DNA of 64,000 nucleotides from Albula goreensis (GCA_022829145.1 CM040763.1:12509141-12573140), one strand, 5' to 3'. Positions 14,704-48,541 are shown, counted from the stretch's first letter. Made by a program: numbers and translations. The notes: generated from the letters alone by a model not told the origin.

Positions 14704-15077
14704 TCAACTGACCGTACAGCGCATCCCTCGGTGTAGGTCACAAATATACTTTTTAAAAACTTCTTCGCACTCTTTCTGAGAAACAAAATAAGACAGCTGT
14801 ACCTGCAAAAGAAAAATAGCGGGAATACCAGTAACTTCACTTAATAAGAGCTATTTTAAAAGATAAGCATTTTGTATGTGCACTCGCAGAATATCGCCAT
14901 GCTGTTTTTACTATCTGATATTTGTGATGTCACATACTCCCTTGAAATAATCCGTCGCACGAAAGCAATTTGTCCAGTCGAGTGTCAGAAAACCTTGGAA
15001 AGACCAATTTTAAATAATTTAAAATATTTAAAATATATGCTGCATGCTCGTTTGCCTCTTACCTTTGTTGTTATCAT
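14704..15077 (-). other. speculative two-exon small ORF (37 codons)
   Basis: Minus strand: ATG at 15077, four more codons to a good donor at 15063 (AAAG/gtaaga), then an acceptor (tttcttttgcag) before 14802 and an open stretch to TGA at 14706-14704. The second part reads SQKECEEVFKKYICDLHRG, an amphipathic, three-cysteine sequence that looks protein-like but that I do not recognise. An in-frame stop lies shortly upstream of the ATG. The CpG-containing DNA at 15.1-15.6 kb could be a promoter or first exon. No homology is claimed. Confidence 0.15.
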
Positions 15078-17129
15078 AAAGGATGTGTCCAGGTTGCAGG
15101 ATTATCCAGGAGTTGCAAACAGAGGTAATGGATGGTTTGGAACTGAGCAACGTGTTACTCAGTATGTGCAAGGTCTTGATTCCTCGAATTACGTAGATAT
15201 CCAGCAGGCGTTTAATGTATCCGCGCAATGTTCATGCATAAGTGATGATAGTCTGGCTGACTGACAGTTCACGAGGTTGATGAGTACAGGAAGAAAGCGC
15301 AAGTCTATCACCCGTGCGAGTCCAAATGAACTAAACACGTCGCAGTGGCTCGAAACAGGGCGGGTGTCCTGGAGACGATGGGTGCACAGGGGGTCTTTGG
15401 CAGAAGAGAATGGTCCCACGACCGGAAAGAAAAACATGCGATAACGCCAAATCTTCTCGTTCACGCTTAGTGTAGTTTATCCATACACCGATACTGCTTT
15501 TTGACTTTGTCATTCGAATGACAAGCCCTTGTTGACGTACACAGCACGTGGGCTGCAGTTACCATAGGGATGTGTGGGCAGTGCAAAGTAGCATATTGAT
15601 GTTTTACAATAATTTAATCCAACTCTTTCTACAGCATACATTTTAATGCGGGGAAGTGCAACAAGAAATCAGTTAACTGATACAGAATATATTCCAGCTA
15701 GTTGTTATAACCACGTGACAAACTACAGTCGATAAACCAAATTTTAAGTACTGATTTGCACTTAAATATGCCACATTAATATTATTCATATGGATATTTT
15801 AACTAGACGCTAGAATATACCACCATGGTTAGGCTAGTAAAAGCTTTAATGATGCGATGCCCCCTTTTTGGACGACGATAAAAGCAACCACTAAGACTGT
15901 CATACTGTAGCTATAATCCAAGCGACCAAGGGATAAACAAAGTAATTCCTATAAATGGGTCAAAGCTACCAGCCAGTAGCCAACCACGCAGCATTCAAGT
16001 CAGCACAGCGATGGTGCTCATCACGACGAGGGGAACATGGTCTTTTTCAGAAATCATTAATGGACTTTTTCAGATAATGCAAGTAGTCATCGGCTGGATA
16101 GTATTTCTGTGAGCCCACAACACGTTTCAAGATGATCCGGATGTCTCGCGTTCGGTGTAACCATGCCGCATATATGCAACATTAATAAGAGTGAACATGC
16201 TTTCATGTACTGGAATTAGTTCCACGCAGTAACAATGAACACGTACATAACTGAAACACAAAGGTTACTTTTCAAAGCCATCTCTCCGAAAAATAAAAAC
16301 AACTCTGCGTGTAAACCCGGCAAACAAATTGGTTATTGTTGCTGTGTTAACGTTGAGTTATCTCATATCTCCAGACATTCGTTTAAATACTTCTAAAAAG
16401 CTAACTTCATAGCTATTAATGCCATAAATATGTTCTGCAAGATAATTGCATAAATATATAATTGCACATATATTTGACTGACTAGCCTGTGATTAAAAAC
16501 ATGGGTTTATACAAGGTTAAACCACAGCAAATCACCATAGCAAGTCACACAAATGTCTACAGCATTTTGAATAAACCTGCACAGTGCATACTGAATGAGA
16601 AGTCCGGCAGCCGAGGCACTGATTAACTTGTGATGATGATCATCGTGTACACCTGACGACACAATGTTCAGCTTTGTATTTGCATAGGCAAGGGTGGCCT
16701 ACTTTACAATTAACATCGGCTTGGGCTGAGCCTATTGTATTATTAACAGGTTACTGCCCTAAATGGTAATCTTTGCATGGGTTTCTATCCAAAATGTACA
16801 AAAGAGACAATATGGTCTTCATTACACACCACATCTCTGTATCCAGAATAATCTTTAAGAAGCATCATGCATACACTCAGTGCTGAACCCTATGCAATTC
16901 TGATTTTCAGAGACATATTTTTTTGTATGACAATGTCAGAGAGGAGACATGCGGAAACCGTCTAAAAAACATTGGCTCCCTCTACAGGACACAAGCTCTC
17001 GACAATCTCAGACAAAACTTGGCTGGAGAATGTTTTATGCGTCACACAAGTTCCTGGAAAAATGACGTTCAGATTATTTGACATTGTTGGCATTCACGTT
17101 ATGAAAATCTTCAGTTTTAAGCATGTCCT

Positions 17130-17135
17130 TTTATT
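17130..17135 (-). other. tec: candidate poly(A) signal of tec
   Basis: AATAAA on the minus strand about 750 nt after the tec stop. It is the clearest hexamer I saw in that stretch; no transcript evidence is available. Confidence 0.3.
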
Positions 17136-17506
17136 TACCGTGTGAGAACTTCTGAGAGGCTGACAACGTACATTACTAAACCACCTGGCATCTGTCCTAG
17201 GCTGTGCTATTAAACTTTGTATATTTCGTCCTTAACTGAAAAATAAAAATATAAGGGCATTACAAACACATCTATAATGAAAAGAAAGACATGGTTGGAA
17301 TTTGTGTTAGATACATTTGTATTTGGACAACCAAAACAATTGCATTTAGCTTCATATTTTAGTATAAAAACAACATTAGTGTAACAAAATTATCAAACTT
17401 CTGGCTATAAACATTTATACAGAAAAGAATATGGAATCAGTGACCTCAGATGGTTTTCATTCTGTTAGGTTAGAACACAAGGCAGCAAACTTTGCATGTG
17501 CAACTT

Positions 17507-17525
17507 TGTGTGTGTGTGTGTGTGT
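17507..17525. repeat. (TG)n microsatellite
   Basis: About 9 TG units, 360 bp downstream of the tec stop, probably inside its 3' UTR or just beyond. Confidence 0.85.
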
Positions 17526-17881
17526 TTAATACTATTTAATACAACTTTAATTTGAACTCATTTATATAATCTAATCTAATTTAATATAATAAAATGTAAT
17601 CCTTGGTTTTACACTCATAATGTTATAATAATTCAGAAGTTTGCATGTTAAACACATTAACAGTAAAAAAAGATGAATCAGTCATACTTTTCTTTTTATA
17701 ATATCGGGCTTTCTTTCCAGTGGCTGTAGTTTAATCCAGACTGATTTAGGTAGGCTGAAATGTTCACCTTTCTTGATGTGGATGAGGTATTCAAATGACT
17801 GAGTACCAGGGCAGCAGACAGAGGTCCAGGCAAAGTCATGTTATTTCTATGTTTCACCTCCTCTCTTATTGTGGATTATAT

Positions 17882-28460
<10,579 letters not shown>

Positions 28461-29251
28461 TCAATTGAAGGATTTTCAGCATGACAGTACTGCACACAAT
28501 AAAACATCCTGCTATGGATTTTACTTCATGTTCAAGTTAAAAAGCAAGATAAATACAACCATACAGCAGACAACAAGCAGATTAATTATTTAAATTGACC
28601 CATCTGTTTTAATTAATTTCCTTAGACAAAGATACAAAAACAAGTGTAATAATTTGTTAATGCTCGTCAACCTGCTATTTCAGATAAAAAAAAAAAAAAA
28701 GATTTCTGGCCAGCAATCACCCAGCAGAGGTTAACAAATATTTGCACCTGCTGCTGCGATCCTACCGTGAAGGAGGAAAATACCAGGCCAGCAGCAAGCA
28801 TAACGGCCGCTTCAAACTTTCATTCAACAATGCCTCAATAAGGCAAATCGACAACTCTTCGACATATTGTGAGGACAATATCTTTACATCTTGTGTTTTA
28901 ACGACAATAGCAATAATGGAAATTATGCAGAGAATATTTAACGGGGTGACGTTTGACAAACACATGGAACAGTAAGGAATACACGTATTTAAAAGCATAC
29001 TCGTGTAGTTACAGGTAGCTATGGTACGATTCATTTTTAAAGCACACGTATGTTGTTATAATCCAGGTATGTAAGGGAATTCACATTAGCTCTGGTAATG
29101 TGGTACCGTTCCCGATTAGAAATACACGTAGTTCAGTCTGTAGGAAACCTTTTTATATGTATTATTTTACCCCTTCTGGGATGGTTAACGAATGGTTCAG
29201 AAAAACTGCCAATATCATTTTAAGTATCTAAAAATGTACATAATTCCTTAC

Positions 29252-29340
29252 CTTAAACTTTCATAACTATCGACCGTCGACTTCATACATTGGAACCTAT
29301 TAACAGTGGTTTATGACAGGTCCCAAGATCAGGAAACAGC
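29252..29340 (-). other. tec: possible non-coding first exon of tec (end uncertain)
   Basis: The start-codon exon has an acceptor before its 5' UTR, so an upstream exon is required. The best nearby minus-strand donor is AAG/gtaagg with the last exon base at 29252, after a CpG-containing stretch (gtcgacggtcgat). The 5' limit given here is arbitrary and no TATA box was identified. This is inference. Confidence 0.3.
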
Positions 29341-29932
29341 ACCAGGAAGCCTTTAACAGCAGTTAAATGTGCGCAAGGAAGTCATGGGGAACAGGGTGTG
29401 ATATAGTTTAGTCTCTTAGCCAATTTGCCTAACAAATACATGCGAAAGGATTGCCAACTGCACATGTTAGTTTTCTCATATCATTGTGCCAAACTGTCGA
29501 TTTGATTCGACGGTTACCCTTGAAACACTGACATCAAATAACTAAATTTGCCTACTTAGCTAGAGTGCTGACGCTACTGTTTCTAAAAATGAGTGGTAAT
29601 GCGAGAGTGGCAGGCAGTTCAGTCGTTTGTTCATAAATCTGAAATGATTTGTATTCACTATCAGGTAACCCAAGGTATGTTATTTAGTAAACACCCCACC
29701 CAGATTGCACATAAAGATTGCCTACAGAAAGCGACGACAGACCTAATGTGTTTTGAACTCCACTGACGAAGCAGGTTTTACATTATTAGTGATTACAGAT
29801 AGCTACATTAAAAGAAGCATGACGATCTTTTGTTACCAGTTTGAAATTTGTATATTCCTCACTTTGAGGACAGAAAGTCTTCCTTTTAACTTGGAAACTG
29901 GTAAATTTTGTCAAGGTTTTGAATAAAAGTGT

Positions 29933-29962
29933 GTTTGTTTGTTTGTTTGTTTGTTTGTTTTT
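29933..29962. repeat. (GTTT)n microsatellite
   Basis: Seven or so GTTT units between the tec and txk 5' ends. Confidence 0.85.
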
Positions 29963-31420
29963 TCCTGTGCAGTTACTACTCATTTTGACCATTCAGGAGT
30001 AGTGCACCACATCTCAATACGTGAGGGTTCCAGGTTCAGGAGACCAAAGCCAATTTCTAACCTAATGTCAGAAATGAGGAACTGGATAGACATGACGGTA
30101 TTGTGCCTTACTTTACTTATGACAAAACAAATGTGGTTCAACCCAAGATAATTTATCATCTGAAAACATTACTAAACATTTGAAATGTGTTCCGATTATA
30201 AAATCAATAAATATTGAACATAGTAAATATCATGGTAAATATTTTGAATGCTCGTTATGATCTGAAAAGTGCTAAACTCTTGAAGCTAAACTAACTACTT
30301 GCTGCTGTGAGAAGAAAGCAGAGAAAGGGGGGTGTCCCATAGCACTCTAGGGCCTTGAGTTAAGTGTCACCATTCAAAGACCAAAATAGGTTTCATAAAC
30401 TTTAACCACAATTTGAATGGAAGTCCAGAGCTTGTGGCAGTATGGAGTTATTCACTGTTTAGAGCCATTGACCTACAGGAGATTAAATATAAAAGGCTCT
30501 TCAAAATTTGCACAGTTCCTCTTAAATTGGACACCACAGAGGTTGCAGTTTGTTTCTTCCTTCATCTGTCTGCCGCATGATCAACTTTTTTAACCACAGT
30601 TTCATAGAATAAAATTTGAAATATTGTCAATAATAGATACATTTGAGCAATTTATTCAAAAAATTTCTAAAAAATAAAATAAATAAATAACTCAATGTGG
30701 AGTTCTTTCAGTACATCTCTCCAAAAGTACATTTCACCCAACAAAGTCAAATGAGCAAAGAACTATATGCGCAGGACACCTTCTTCTGGAGTGAATCCAT
30801 AACTTTAATCTCAGGGTCTGGCCAAGCCAGTTTTTTTGGGAAATATCAGCACCCGCCCATCATTTATTCATGGAGGGTTACAGCAGTGACAGGAGTTGGA
30901 TACTGATGTCATATAGTCATCCCGTTGCCTGGTATATATGTATTCATAAATGGTAAATTTATGATTGTCCAACTGTGTTGAAATCCTATTAACAGAAAAG
31001 GACCAATCAGCTTTGGTATATGACTCAGTAATATTTATTACTGAACATGGTTTCTATGATTTTTCTGTTCTCGTGTTTTGGAAAGCCGGAACTAAAGCCC
31101 AAGACCTTAGCCACAGCATTCTAAATAATCTCCCATTAAAGTGGCTCTACTGTGCTCAGCACTGTACTCTAGCCAATGTCTTCAGTGCCTCTGTCTCTGT
31201 CAGAACCGTACTTCCTGTCTCATACTTGTAAGTCGTTCATTTAAATGCAAGAAATGTTGTGGTTTGCCTTACGTCAACTGCCCTCCCCCTCCCCCCACCC
31301 CTACACTTCACTGTCAAAGCATACTCAAAGCTCATGACCACAAGTTCACTCACAACCAAGAATGAACGATTTTCAAAACAGAAGCTGACACAATACCCTA
31401 GGACATCACGCGGAGTGACC

Positions 31421-40829
<9,409 letters not shown>

Positions 40830-40882
40830 ACACGCGTAGCGTTCATCGTGGGCTCTCATCATTGGCATTAAACAGGGAACAA

Positions 40883-40888
40883 AATAAA
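40883..40888 (+). other. txk: candidate proximal poly(A) signal of txk
   Basis: AATAAA 54 nt after the txk stop. A second AATAAA at 42759-42764 could end a 3' UTR of about 1.9 kb. The sequence alone does not decide between them. Confidence 0.4.
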
Positions 40889-42758
40889 ACAGCCGTTGGT
40901 CTGACAAGAAGATGTGAATTTTGTCTTGTTTGCCTCAGTTAGTAATTCCAGTGGAAACTTCAGTAAGAAATTCAGAGGACACTTTGGACTCTATCTGAAT
41001 CACAGCATTTGAGCTGTCAGTTTTCATTGTGTTATGCAGTAATTGTCATTACTGTTTTTTCTGGTTTGTCCTTTTTCTTTTTGTCACCTCATGTTACTAG
41101 ACAGTGTTCAATACTTCCATTTCATTCAGCTGAATGTAATTATTATTGAAAGAGATACATTCTGTACTCTTCAGTTTGATGTTTGGAAAAAGGTATGTAC
41201 CTCTCTGAAATACTGCACTCTCAGTAAAATGCTTCCTTTTACAAAATCCACATTGACTGTGGTTTCACTAACATGGCTTAAGCCTAGCTCAAGACTAAAT
41301 GTTTTTTTTTTTGTTGATAAAACAAAAAAGATTTCATTTTAAAAAAGTTATTGATTGTACTGCCTCCGTTATCCAGATAAGGAAATACACTTGCTGAGTA
41401 ATGTATTTTTTCTGAGGAGTTTGTACAGGAAAACACCTCTAAACTTTGCAGTGATAACAGACCCATGTAGGTATGCATTCAGTCCATGAGGTTTTTTGGG
41501 GAGAACATGCAGAATGCAGTGGTACGAGTCCAGTAAATTCAAATACCTCAATATAGAGGCTCAAAACTAAAAATGCAAATTGTCGCTGTCTTAGGTGTTT
41601 TAAAGTTAAAATACAAAGACCACATTGGTCTTTATATCCATCATACTTTAACAGTATGCATGTTGATTTTTGTGTTTTCAAAGGACATTATATGCTTTTG
41701 ATATTCATAATATGAAAAGTTTGAATTAATGTGTGGAGTTTAAGAGGAAATAGTGAAGGGCGACAGTTCATTCATGAATGCTTTCGACAGCTCAACTCAT
41801 CTCCGTCTAGAATTTCAGTAAATTTCAGGTGTGTGGGTGTTCAATTCTTCCCCTATCCATAGGCATTGTATATGCAAGCATACTTGCTGATGTAACCTGG
41901 CACTCTACATACACCTCTGCAATAACTGAGTTACTGTCAGGTGGATCAGATAAAAATCTGACACAAGCTTACAGTTTTGATTTCACCAATATCTCCAGAT
42001 CATTTTCAGGTGCAACCTACCTCTTCATCCTCGGATGAGATTCTAGTAAGCCTTCTCACATAAGCATACATGCTGAAAGAACAATCAAGATGAAGACAAA
42101 AGCTATCTGTGTACTGAAATTTCTTGACATCTCAGGAGCTTTTGATTCTTCAGATTATGGACTCTCCATAATATTTTGACCGTTGTAACTTTTTTCACAA
42201 TTGTAGAAAAGATGATACAATAGTAAATGATTTATTTGAAAATCCAGATGATATCTTCTGTGATACCTATGTCTTGGTTAAGTTAATCTTTTCAGCAATT
42301 TGGAATGCAACTTGCAGGCAAGCAACTTTTGCATTCTTTCCGTGCAAAATTGACACCACATACTTTTGAAATGAACAGGGCAGAAATTACTCATTTATAA
42401 TTACCGAATGTAATACCCTTGTTTTTGACTATTGCACGAATATGTCTTGACTAGTCCAATGGCAAGACACTAAAAAAGGTTCTCTTGGGTGAAAAAAAGT
42501 TTAAAATAAAACAGGGTTTTATTTTATATTTTTATCATTATTATTTATCTCCTCTTTTCTCACTCTCCATTTTCTTGTGTTACCTCTCTGGTTTGTAACA
42601 TATCCCTTACCTATGTGGCTACTGTGTTATTTTGGAGTGGATCTCCTTCATTGCTTGGCTACTTAATATTTGAAATTCAATGTGAAGAATGTATAGATAC
42701 AGCTGGAAAAGGAAAAGTGTCTTTGTATGAAAATATATTGTAATATGGTTTAAAACAA

Positions 42759-42764
42759 AATAAA
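42759..42764 (+). other. txk: candidate distal poly(A) signal of txk
   Basis: AATAAA in an A-rich stretch about 1.9 kb after the stop. No open frame worth calling lies in between, which would fit a long 3' UTR. Confidence 0.25.
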
Positions 42765-43409
42765 AATTAAGTTAAAAAACAAAATGGGGGCTGTTAAGTG
42801 GCAGTTATTCATTACCATCATAAAGCAATCATCTTAAAGCACTTTCCAGCAAATTATATCAAAGAAAAGCCAACATTTTCAATATATGAAATATAATTAA
42901 AAAGTACAATAATTTGCTAGTAAAAGTAAGGCACAAACACCAAAGCAGAAAGCAATTAAAATTCTGAGTAATAAGCCTTTAAAAAGGTCATGTGAATGAT
43001 TGTATTTTTTCAAAGGAATAATGTAATTTATAGTTTGTTTGTTTTTGTTTCATTACCCTTTGTATACACACCCCTAGTATGGATCCATAAATACACTCAC
43101 ACCTGCTTATATTTTTTTTATTTTTTACATAACACCATTACAGTTAAAGTCAGTTATTACTTTGGAAAAAGTTCCAAAATAAAACAAATCAGTAATATTA
43201 AATCGAATATCACATAGGATCTTAACAGCAGCTATGCAAAAACAGCATGTGCCTTATTTCATGGATGAAAATGCTTTTCCAGAAATATATTTGTTGTTCA
43301 ATCATTATGCTGTTTGCATCAGCTTTGTAAGAGTGTCTGCTTCAGTCTTTAAAAGAGCAGCTCCCACTGTTCCAGGTTGTCTTGCCCCATAGTCTGGTAT
43401 CAAATCTGA

Positions 43410-43700
43410 ACTGTGCTAGGGCCGTCTATGGCTGGCAGCCTCAAAGACCAACCCATTAGCTGTAGCATCTCCCAGGAGGGAGGGATTCAGTGGGTGGGAA
43501 TGTCCATGTCTCATGGCTCACCAGCCACCCCTCTGGCTCATCAGGTGCCCACTGTCTGCACAAAGCTGCACATGATGTGCACTCCTCACAAACTCAAGCT
43601 GTGCACTGAGGTGTGGAAGGAAGCAGCAGCTTACATCATGCATCAGAGATGAGTGCCAATTGTCATTAATTGGGGACTGTAATTCGATGCGGGAATCAAT
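43410..43700. repeat. possible interspersed repeat fragment
   Basis: GC-richer island with conserved-looking segments (aggagggagggattcagtgg, ccctctggctcatcaggtgc) that resemble a dispersed fish repeat I recall only vaguely. No terminal structure was found. Confidence 0.3.
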
Positions 43701-44953
43701 CAATCTGTCCAAACATCTGAAACCCACTGTTGTTATTCCAGACAATAGAGCCATAATGCAATGCTTCAACACCCATTTGAGGGTTTTCTGTAGTTCTCTT
43801 GTTTCTTACATAAAAAAACTGAAATTCATGATTAATATGTGACTCAAAAGTTATCAATCATGCATCTCAAAGTGCTGCGGATGCCAGCATAGATGTTATT
43901 TTGTTTTCGGAGCAGCACATATTCCCAAGAAATCTTTAAAATGTAGCACTTAAAAGTATGTTTCCTCATCTTGCCTTAAATATTGAAAACATTGTGGAGG
44001 TTCACCTGAACTGGATGACCATTGTTCCCAGTGGTTGAGAAGAACAGGACTAGACTGAAGTGACTGAATGGTTGACCTAAGAGGCATGATTAGTATTTAG
44101 CTAATGGTGTGATGACAGCCAGATGACAAATGATGGATTACCCATTCTTTGCTGTGTGCATGATACCTCATTCTCACATAACAATTTGTATATGTAAAAA
44201 AACACCTCATGACATTTAAATACCAACATGATACTGTTATATAATATATGCTACAGTTACCGCAGTGATATTTTGTCTGTATGGATGGCTAAACAAAATG
44301 TTTCATTTTTTTTTCCATTCTGTTTTTATCAAGTAATCTGGTGGTGCCATAAGAGAACTGCAATTGCATGTTCATGGCAGAATCTTTGGATGCTTCAAAT
44401 ATTATTGTACTGTGCCTTTGTATCAATTCATACCCTCAATCAGCAAATAAAGTTCCACTCCACTCCATGTGAAGGTGACTAACAGCTTTATTTCAAGGAT
44501 AACGTCATGCATTCATATGGCTCCAAGCTACCTATTGTTGCAATAACCATGTTTGTATTTTGCACCAACTTATGCATGGTGAGAATAAGGTCCCATACAT
44601 CCTAAATTCAAATGAATTGATACGTAGGTATTCACGATGACAGGATTAATACAATGTCATTTATTTATAGGGGATATGGTATATGACTGCTTTTATTCAC
44701 AAAATGCTTGTACATTTCTTAAACAAAATATTTAAAAGGCAATTTCTTCATTTATTTTTACAGGCTAAAGTATTGGATCTTCAATATGCAATTTTTGTGT
44801 ACTAAATCCAAACTTCTTTTTGTTTGAACATTAAAAACGTTTGAGTTGAGCCCCAATATGTAAATATGTATCATATTATATTTAAAATGATTTGAGAATA
44901 CATATAATTTTGTTATGTTGGGTTTTTGTTCCTTGACTATTCCTACAATAACT

Positions 44954-45262
44954 TTACTGAAGCCAACTCTTTAACATCAACACCAGCATGGTGACCGCAA
45001 GTGCAGCACCAAAACCAAAAACTCTCAAAACCCCAAAACCTGTTCCAGCTGTGACCCTAAATCCAGTTAATTGAATGCCTAAACCCCAACACCAAAAATC
45101 ACCTCCATCTTTGGCCCCAAAACCAATTAGTCCAGCACCAAAACCAACACCATCCAGCTGAGGTGACAATTGAGCGAGAATCCATGTATTTTTTCCAACT
45201 TCCCAACATTTTATATGGATAAAATAAGATTTGCTGCATTTAGTGCCTGAAGAATGGGTCAT
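44954..45262 (-). other. unrecognised open frame with GFGA-type repeats (102 codons)
   Basis: ATG at 45262 to the stop near 44954. The middle repeats glycine and phenylalanine every few residues (GVGFGAGLIGFGAKDGG, GTGFGV, FGFGAA) and ends in a hydrophobic stretch, AVTMLVLMLKSW. DNA shows imperfect repeats of ggttttggtgct. It may be a decayed gene piece or a simple repeat that happens to be open; I assign no function. Confidence 0.2.
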
Positions 45263-45313
45263 CTCGTCCAGTGTGCACTAGGACAGGTTTAGCCATTATG
45301 GTTATTAGCGCTC

Positions 45314-45353
45314 ACCTGTTCCACATATCTGATTCCAGATATCTGGAACAGGT
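45314..45353. repeat. 40-bp near-perfect palindrome
   Basis: acctgttccacatatctg, a 4-base centre, then cagatatctggaacaggt: 18-bp arms with one mismatch. It could form a hairpin or cruciform. Confidence 0.85.
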
Positions 45354-48300
45354 ATGCCAGCTGTCCAGCTAAAAATAATATTGTAAATGTAAATTAAGCA
45401 AATAATTCTCTTTGGCAAAACACTGATTTTTCAGCAGTTCCTCTGTATTTGAGGATGATGATGTTTGTGACTGTGAGAAATGTGTCATGCTTATATATAA
45501 GCTCCTGTTATTATTTTTCTGTCCAGGCTCAGCATATAAATGTATAACATTAATGCACTGTACTGTATATGCTTAAATAATTGTGTAAGGCAATACAGCC
45601 CTACCTAAAACACTTTTTAAGGCACTGTTTCTATACACTGATACTGCTTTAATATATAATACAGGCTTGGATTGACTTCAAATACACAGTTATTATACAG
45701 TATACAGTGGGTTTTGTACTTCTTCAGTTTTGATACATGTCACTACATGGGATGGCCACTGGAGTGACAACCATGTACAGGTTTTTTTTTAGAGCATTTT
45801 AATACACCTATTCCAAAATGTTGGTACTTTCCCTACTTGCCAATATCAGTCTTCTTGAAATAGTTATACGTTACAAGATTTATTTTCCCATCATGTCCAG
45901 ATATCAATGTTCTTTGGGTACACAAAACTTCAGCTCGAGGGAACTGGTTAGAACATGCAGTAATTGTGCCTGACATTAATTTTTTTCTTTGTGTTAACAG
46001 TCATATTGAAATAGAACCAACACAGTTCAAAATACTTCAACCCCACAAGTTAATGACTTTGCTCCAACCTGGGAAATGTGATTTTCGTGATTTTTTCTGT
46101 TATGATTTAGAGAAAGATTGGCACATTCCAGTGAAGTATTTAAACCTGGTTCTACCCCACTATCTTTCAAACCAACCTGACAAAAAAACAAAAACAGCTC
46201 CACATAGCAGCTCTGAGAACACTGCAGAGGCCCGGGAGTAGGTAGACACAGGTCTGCAGGCCCTTTTGGCTCAAAAACAGAACACATTCTCTCAACAAAA
46301 AGGTACAGCTTTGGGTGAAGTGACACAGAGGGAGTGTGACCGCTCAATTCAAAGCCCATGAGAGAGCAGTATGAGCCTGTGTGAGAAACACTGCACCACA
46401 CCCATACAGCAAAGCTTTCGTACATGCCGGTAAGTCAAAAAACTCTTACTTATCAGGCTGATCAAGATTTTCAATACAAATATTAATCATACATCTTTAA
46501 CAAACCAGTGTGAAATGAAATTGATTTCTATAGAATGTAAATCTACAGTAACAGAACACCAAAAACATCAAAAGAACAATACTGTAAATAAGCTTAAATA
46601 TCTGTGAGTTGGAGAACAGAAGAGAAACAGTGTGGCTAGCTAATGTGCTATCAATATTAAAATAAGCTTTATAGTAGTCAAATTACATAGTCTTATACAG
46701 TAGTAGCAACCGGAGAATGGTGGCCACCTAATAGTATTAGCACTTAAAGGTGTCACAGTTAGAAAATAGGCTCATGTAGCAGTTAATAATACAACTGTGA
46801 AATTCATTGACTAGTTCTGTTGTTTTACTACATTCCTCCTCCAAACATAGAGGTCATTACAGGTGAAATAAATCAGTGAAAACTCTCAGAGGATGATCTA
46901 AATTCCATTCAACTTCAGCTTCATGTGACAAGCAGTAGTCCCAATAAATATTTGGTCATCTTTTTTTTTTTTTTTTACCAATTATGAAGCCATTCTTACA
47001 TATGAAGCCAACTCCTTCACACATCCCATCACTCAGACTACAAATAATCAACTTCACCAGTGTTTTAATATTTTTAAACTATGAAAACCCATCAATTAAA
47101 GCTGCACTAAATTCACTTTTAGGGAGAACTTTGAAATTTGAACATGCTACATTTGAAAATGTAAATGCCTTGGAAGAAAAGACATCTAATATTAATATCT
47201 AGAATCTTTGTTGTCTTTTTCATGTTGTCCTTTGCCTGGTAGAGATTTCAATTTTCAGAAATGGTGTGGCCATTGAATGACTTTTGTGAGTCTGTTGACA
47301 TAAACAGCAGCTGTCCACTGTAGGGGGCTGGCATAACACAGGACTCTGAGGTACCCTTTCTCATCTCACAGTCACAGAAATAACCTATGAAACAGCAACC
47401 TATAACCGACCAGCACAACAACTGGTTGTAGCCTGTAGAGTCGGTCTCTGTTGTTCACTGCCTATTTTCACTTTGTTTTGTTAGCGGTCTGGCTTTTCAT
47501 TCAGTTTCCACAGACATAAATGCTTGCCATACATAAAGTGCAATGGCAATGCGCTCAGCAACTGATTTTTCTACAGAACTGATGGTGCTCTCTGTGGTCA
47601 CAGCAACACCCATGGAAAACACACACCTTTTTTTTTGCTCTGGGTTTTGCATTTTTTCCATTCACTCTGGTGAGAAGCCCTTGCATGTCATAGGGCCGGT
47701 GTGCACCATTAACTCAAGACGCACGCGGTACGGTCAGGTCCTGCACTGAGAGGATGTGGCTTGGAAAGCTCAGCTGAGCAAGCAAGCGCTACGCACATTT
47801 TACAAAACACCGTAGAAGAATTGTAGACATTTCTCTTTTAAAATATCATGTTCCTCCATATTCCACTCTCAAATTCCAGCAGGTTTTTCTTGGCTGATAA
47901 GATGATAAATGTAGGAAATTAAAAGAGATCTGAACTTCAGGAACTTGCAAACATATTTCTAATGCTTGTCTGATTACTGATGGAAGTTCAAAGCATTGAT
48001 CTTAGGACTTGCAAAGGAAAGAAAATACCTTGACAGTAGCCACTCTGTCAGTGGACAAGTAATGAGGGAAAAGGCACAGTGTATATTAGTCATTGGATAC
48101 TGTGTCTAATGAAGGTGTGTCTATCGCATAGAGAGGTGCAGTAAAGCAAGGGCAGGTGAGCCTGCCATCTCCTTCAAAGGCACAGTCCAGCCTACACCTC
48201 AGGTCATTTTGTTAAACTGATGCAAACCCACACACAAACCGTCTACAGGATGAGAATACATGCACAATATGCTAGGAATGAAACACAGCTACATCTCACG

Positions 48301-48541
48301 GGCAGCATTTTGACACCAAGTGAGACGAATGAATGACAATTCATTGCGGAGAAAACAGTATCTCCTTATTAAAATGAAAACTGCACAAGTAAAACTGTGT
48401 CTAAGGTAAGGAGTAAAAAAGGTAACTAGTGTGGTGTTTTAGGAAATAAGTGAAGACTTAACACAAGACCTGTCCATTCCAGTTCTCTGACAACATGGTC
48501 CACATGTATTTCCAGTGAGAAAACAATGATTTTCTTTCCGG

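Larger units (their letters stand above)
15264..17881. other. 3' flank of tec; no gene seen
   Basis: The first 900 bases are richer in CpG than the surroundings. A (TG)n run lies at 17507-17525. The right part probably includes the tec 3' UTR. Confidence 0.4.
40830..48541. other. convergent txk-uso1 intergenic region with both 3' UTRs
   Basis: No gene recognised in 7.7 kb. It holds candidate txk poly(A) signals, a possible interspersed repeat near 43.4-43.7 kb, an unrecognised Gly/Phe-rich minus-strand frame at 44954-45262 and a 40-bp palindrome at 45314-45353. The uso1 3' UTR occupies an unknown part of the right end. Confidence 0.5.

Noticed and set aside
46027-46425. 132-codon minus-strand frame
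   Set aside because: No domain, Cys/Ser-rich composition typical of chance frames, and it lies between two convergent genes without splice support.
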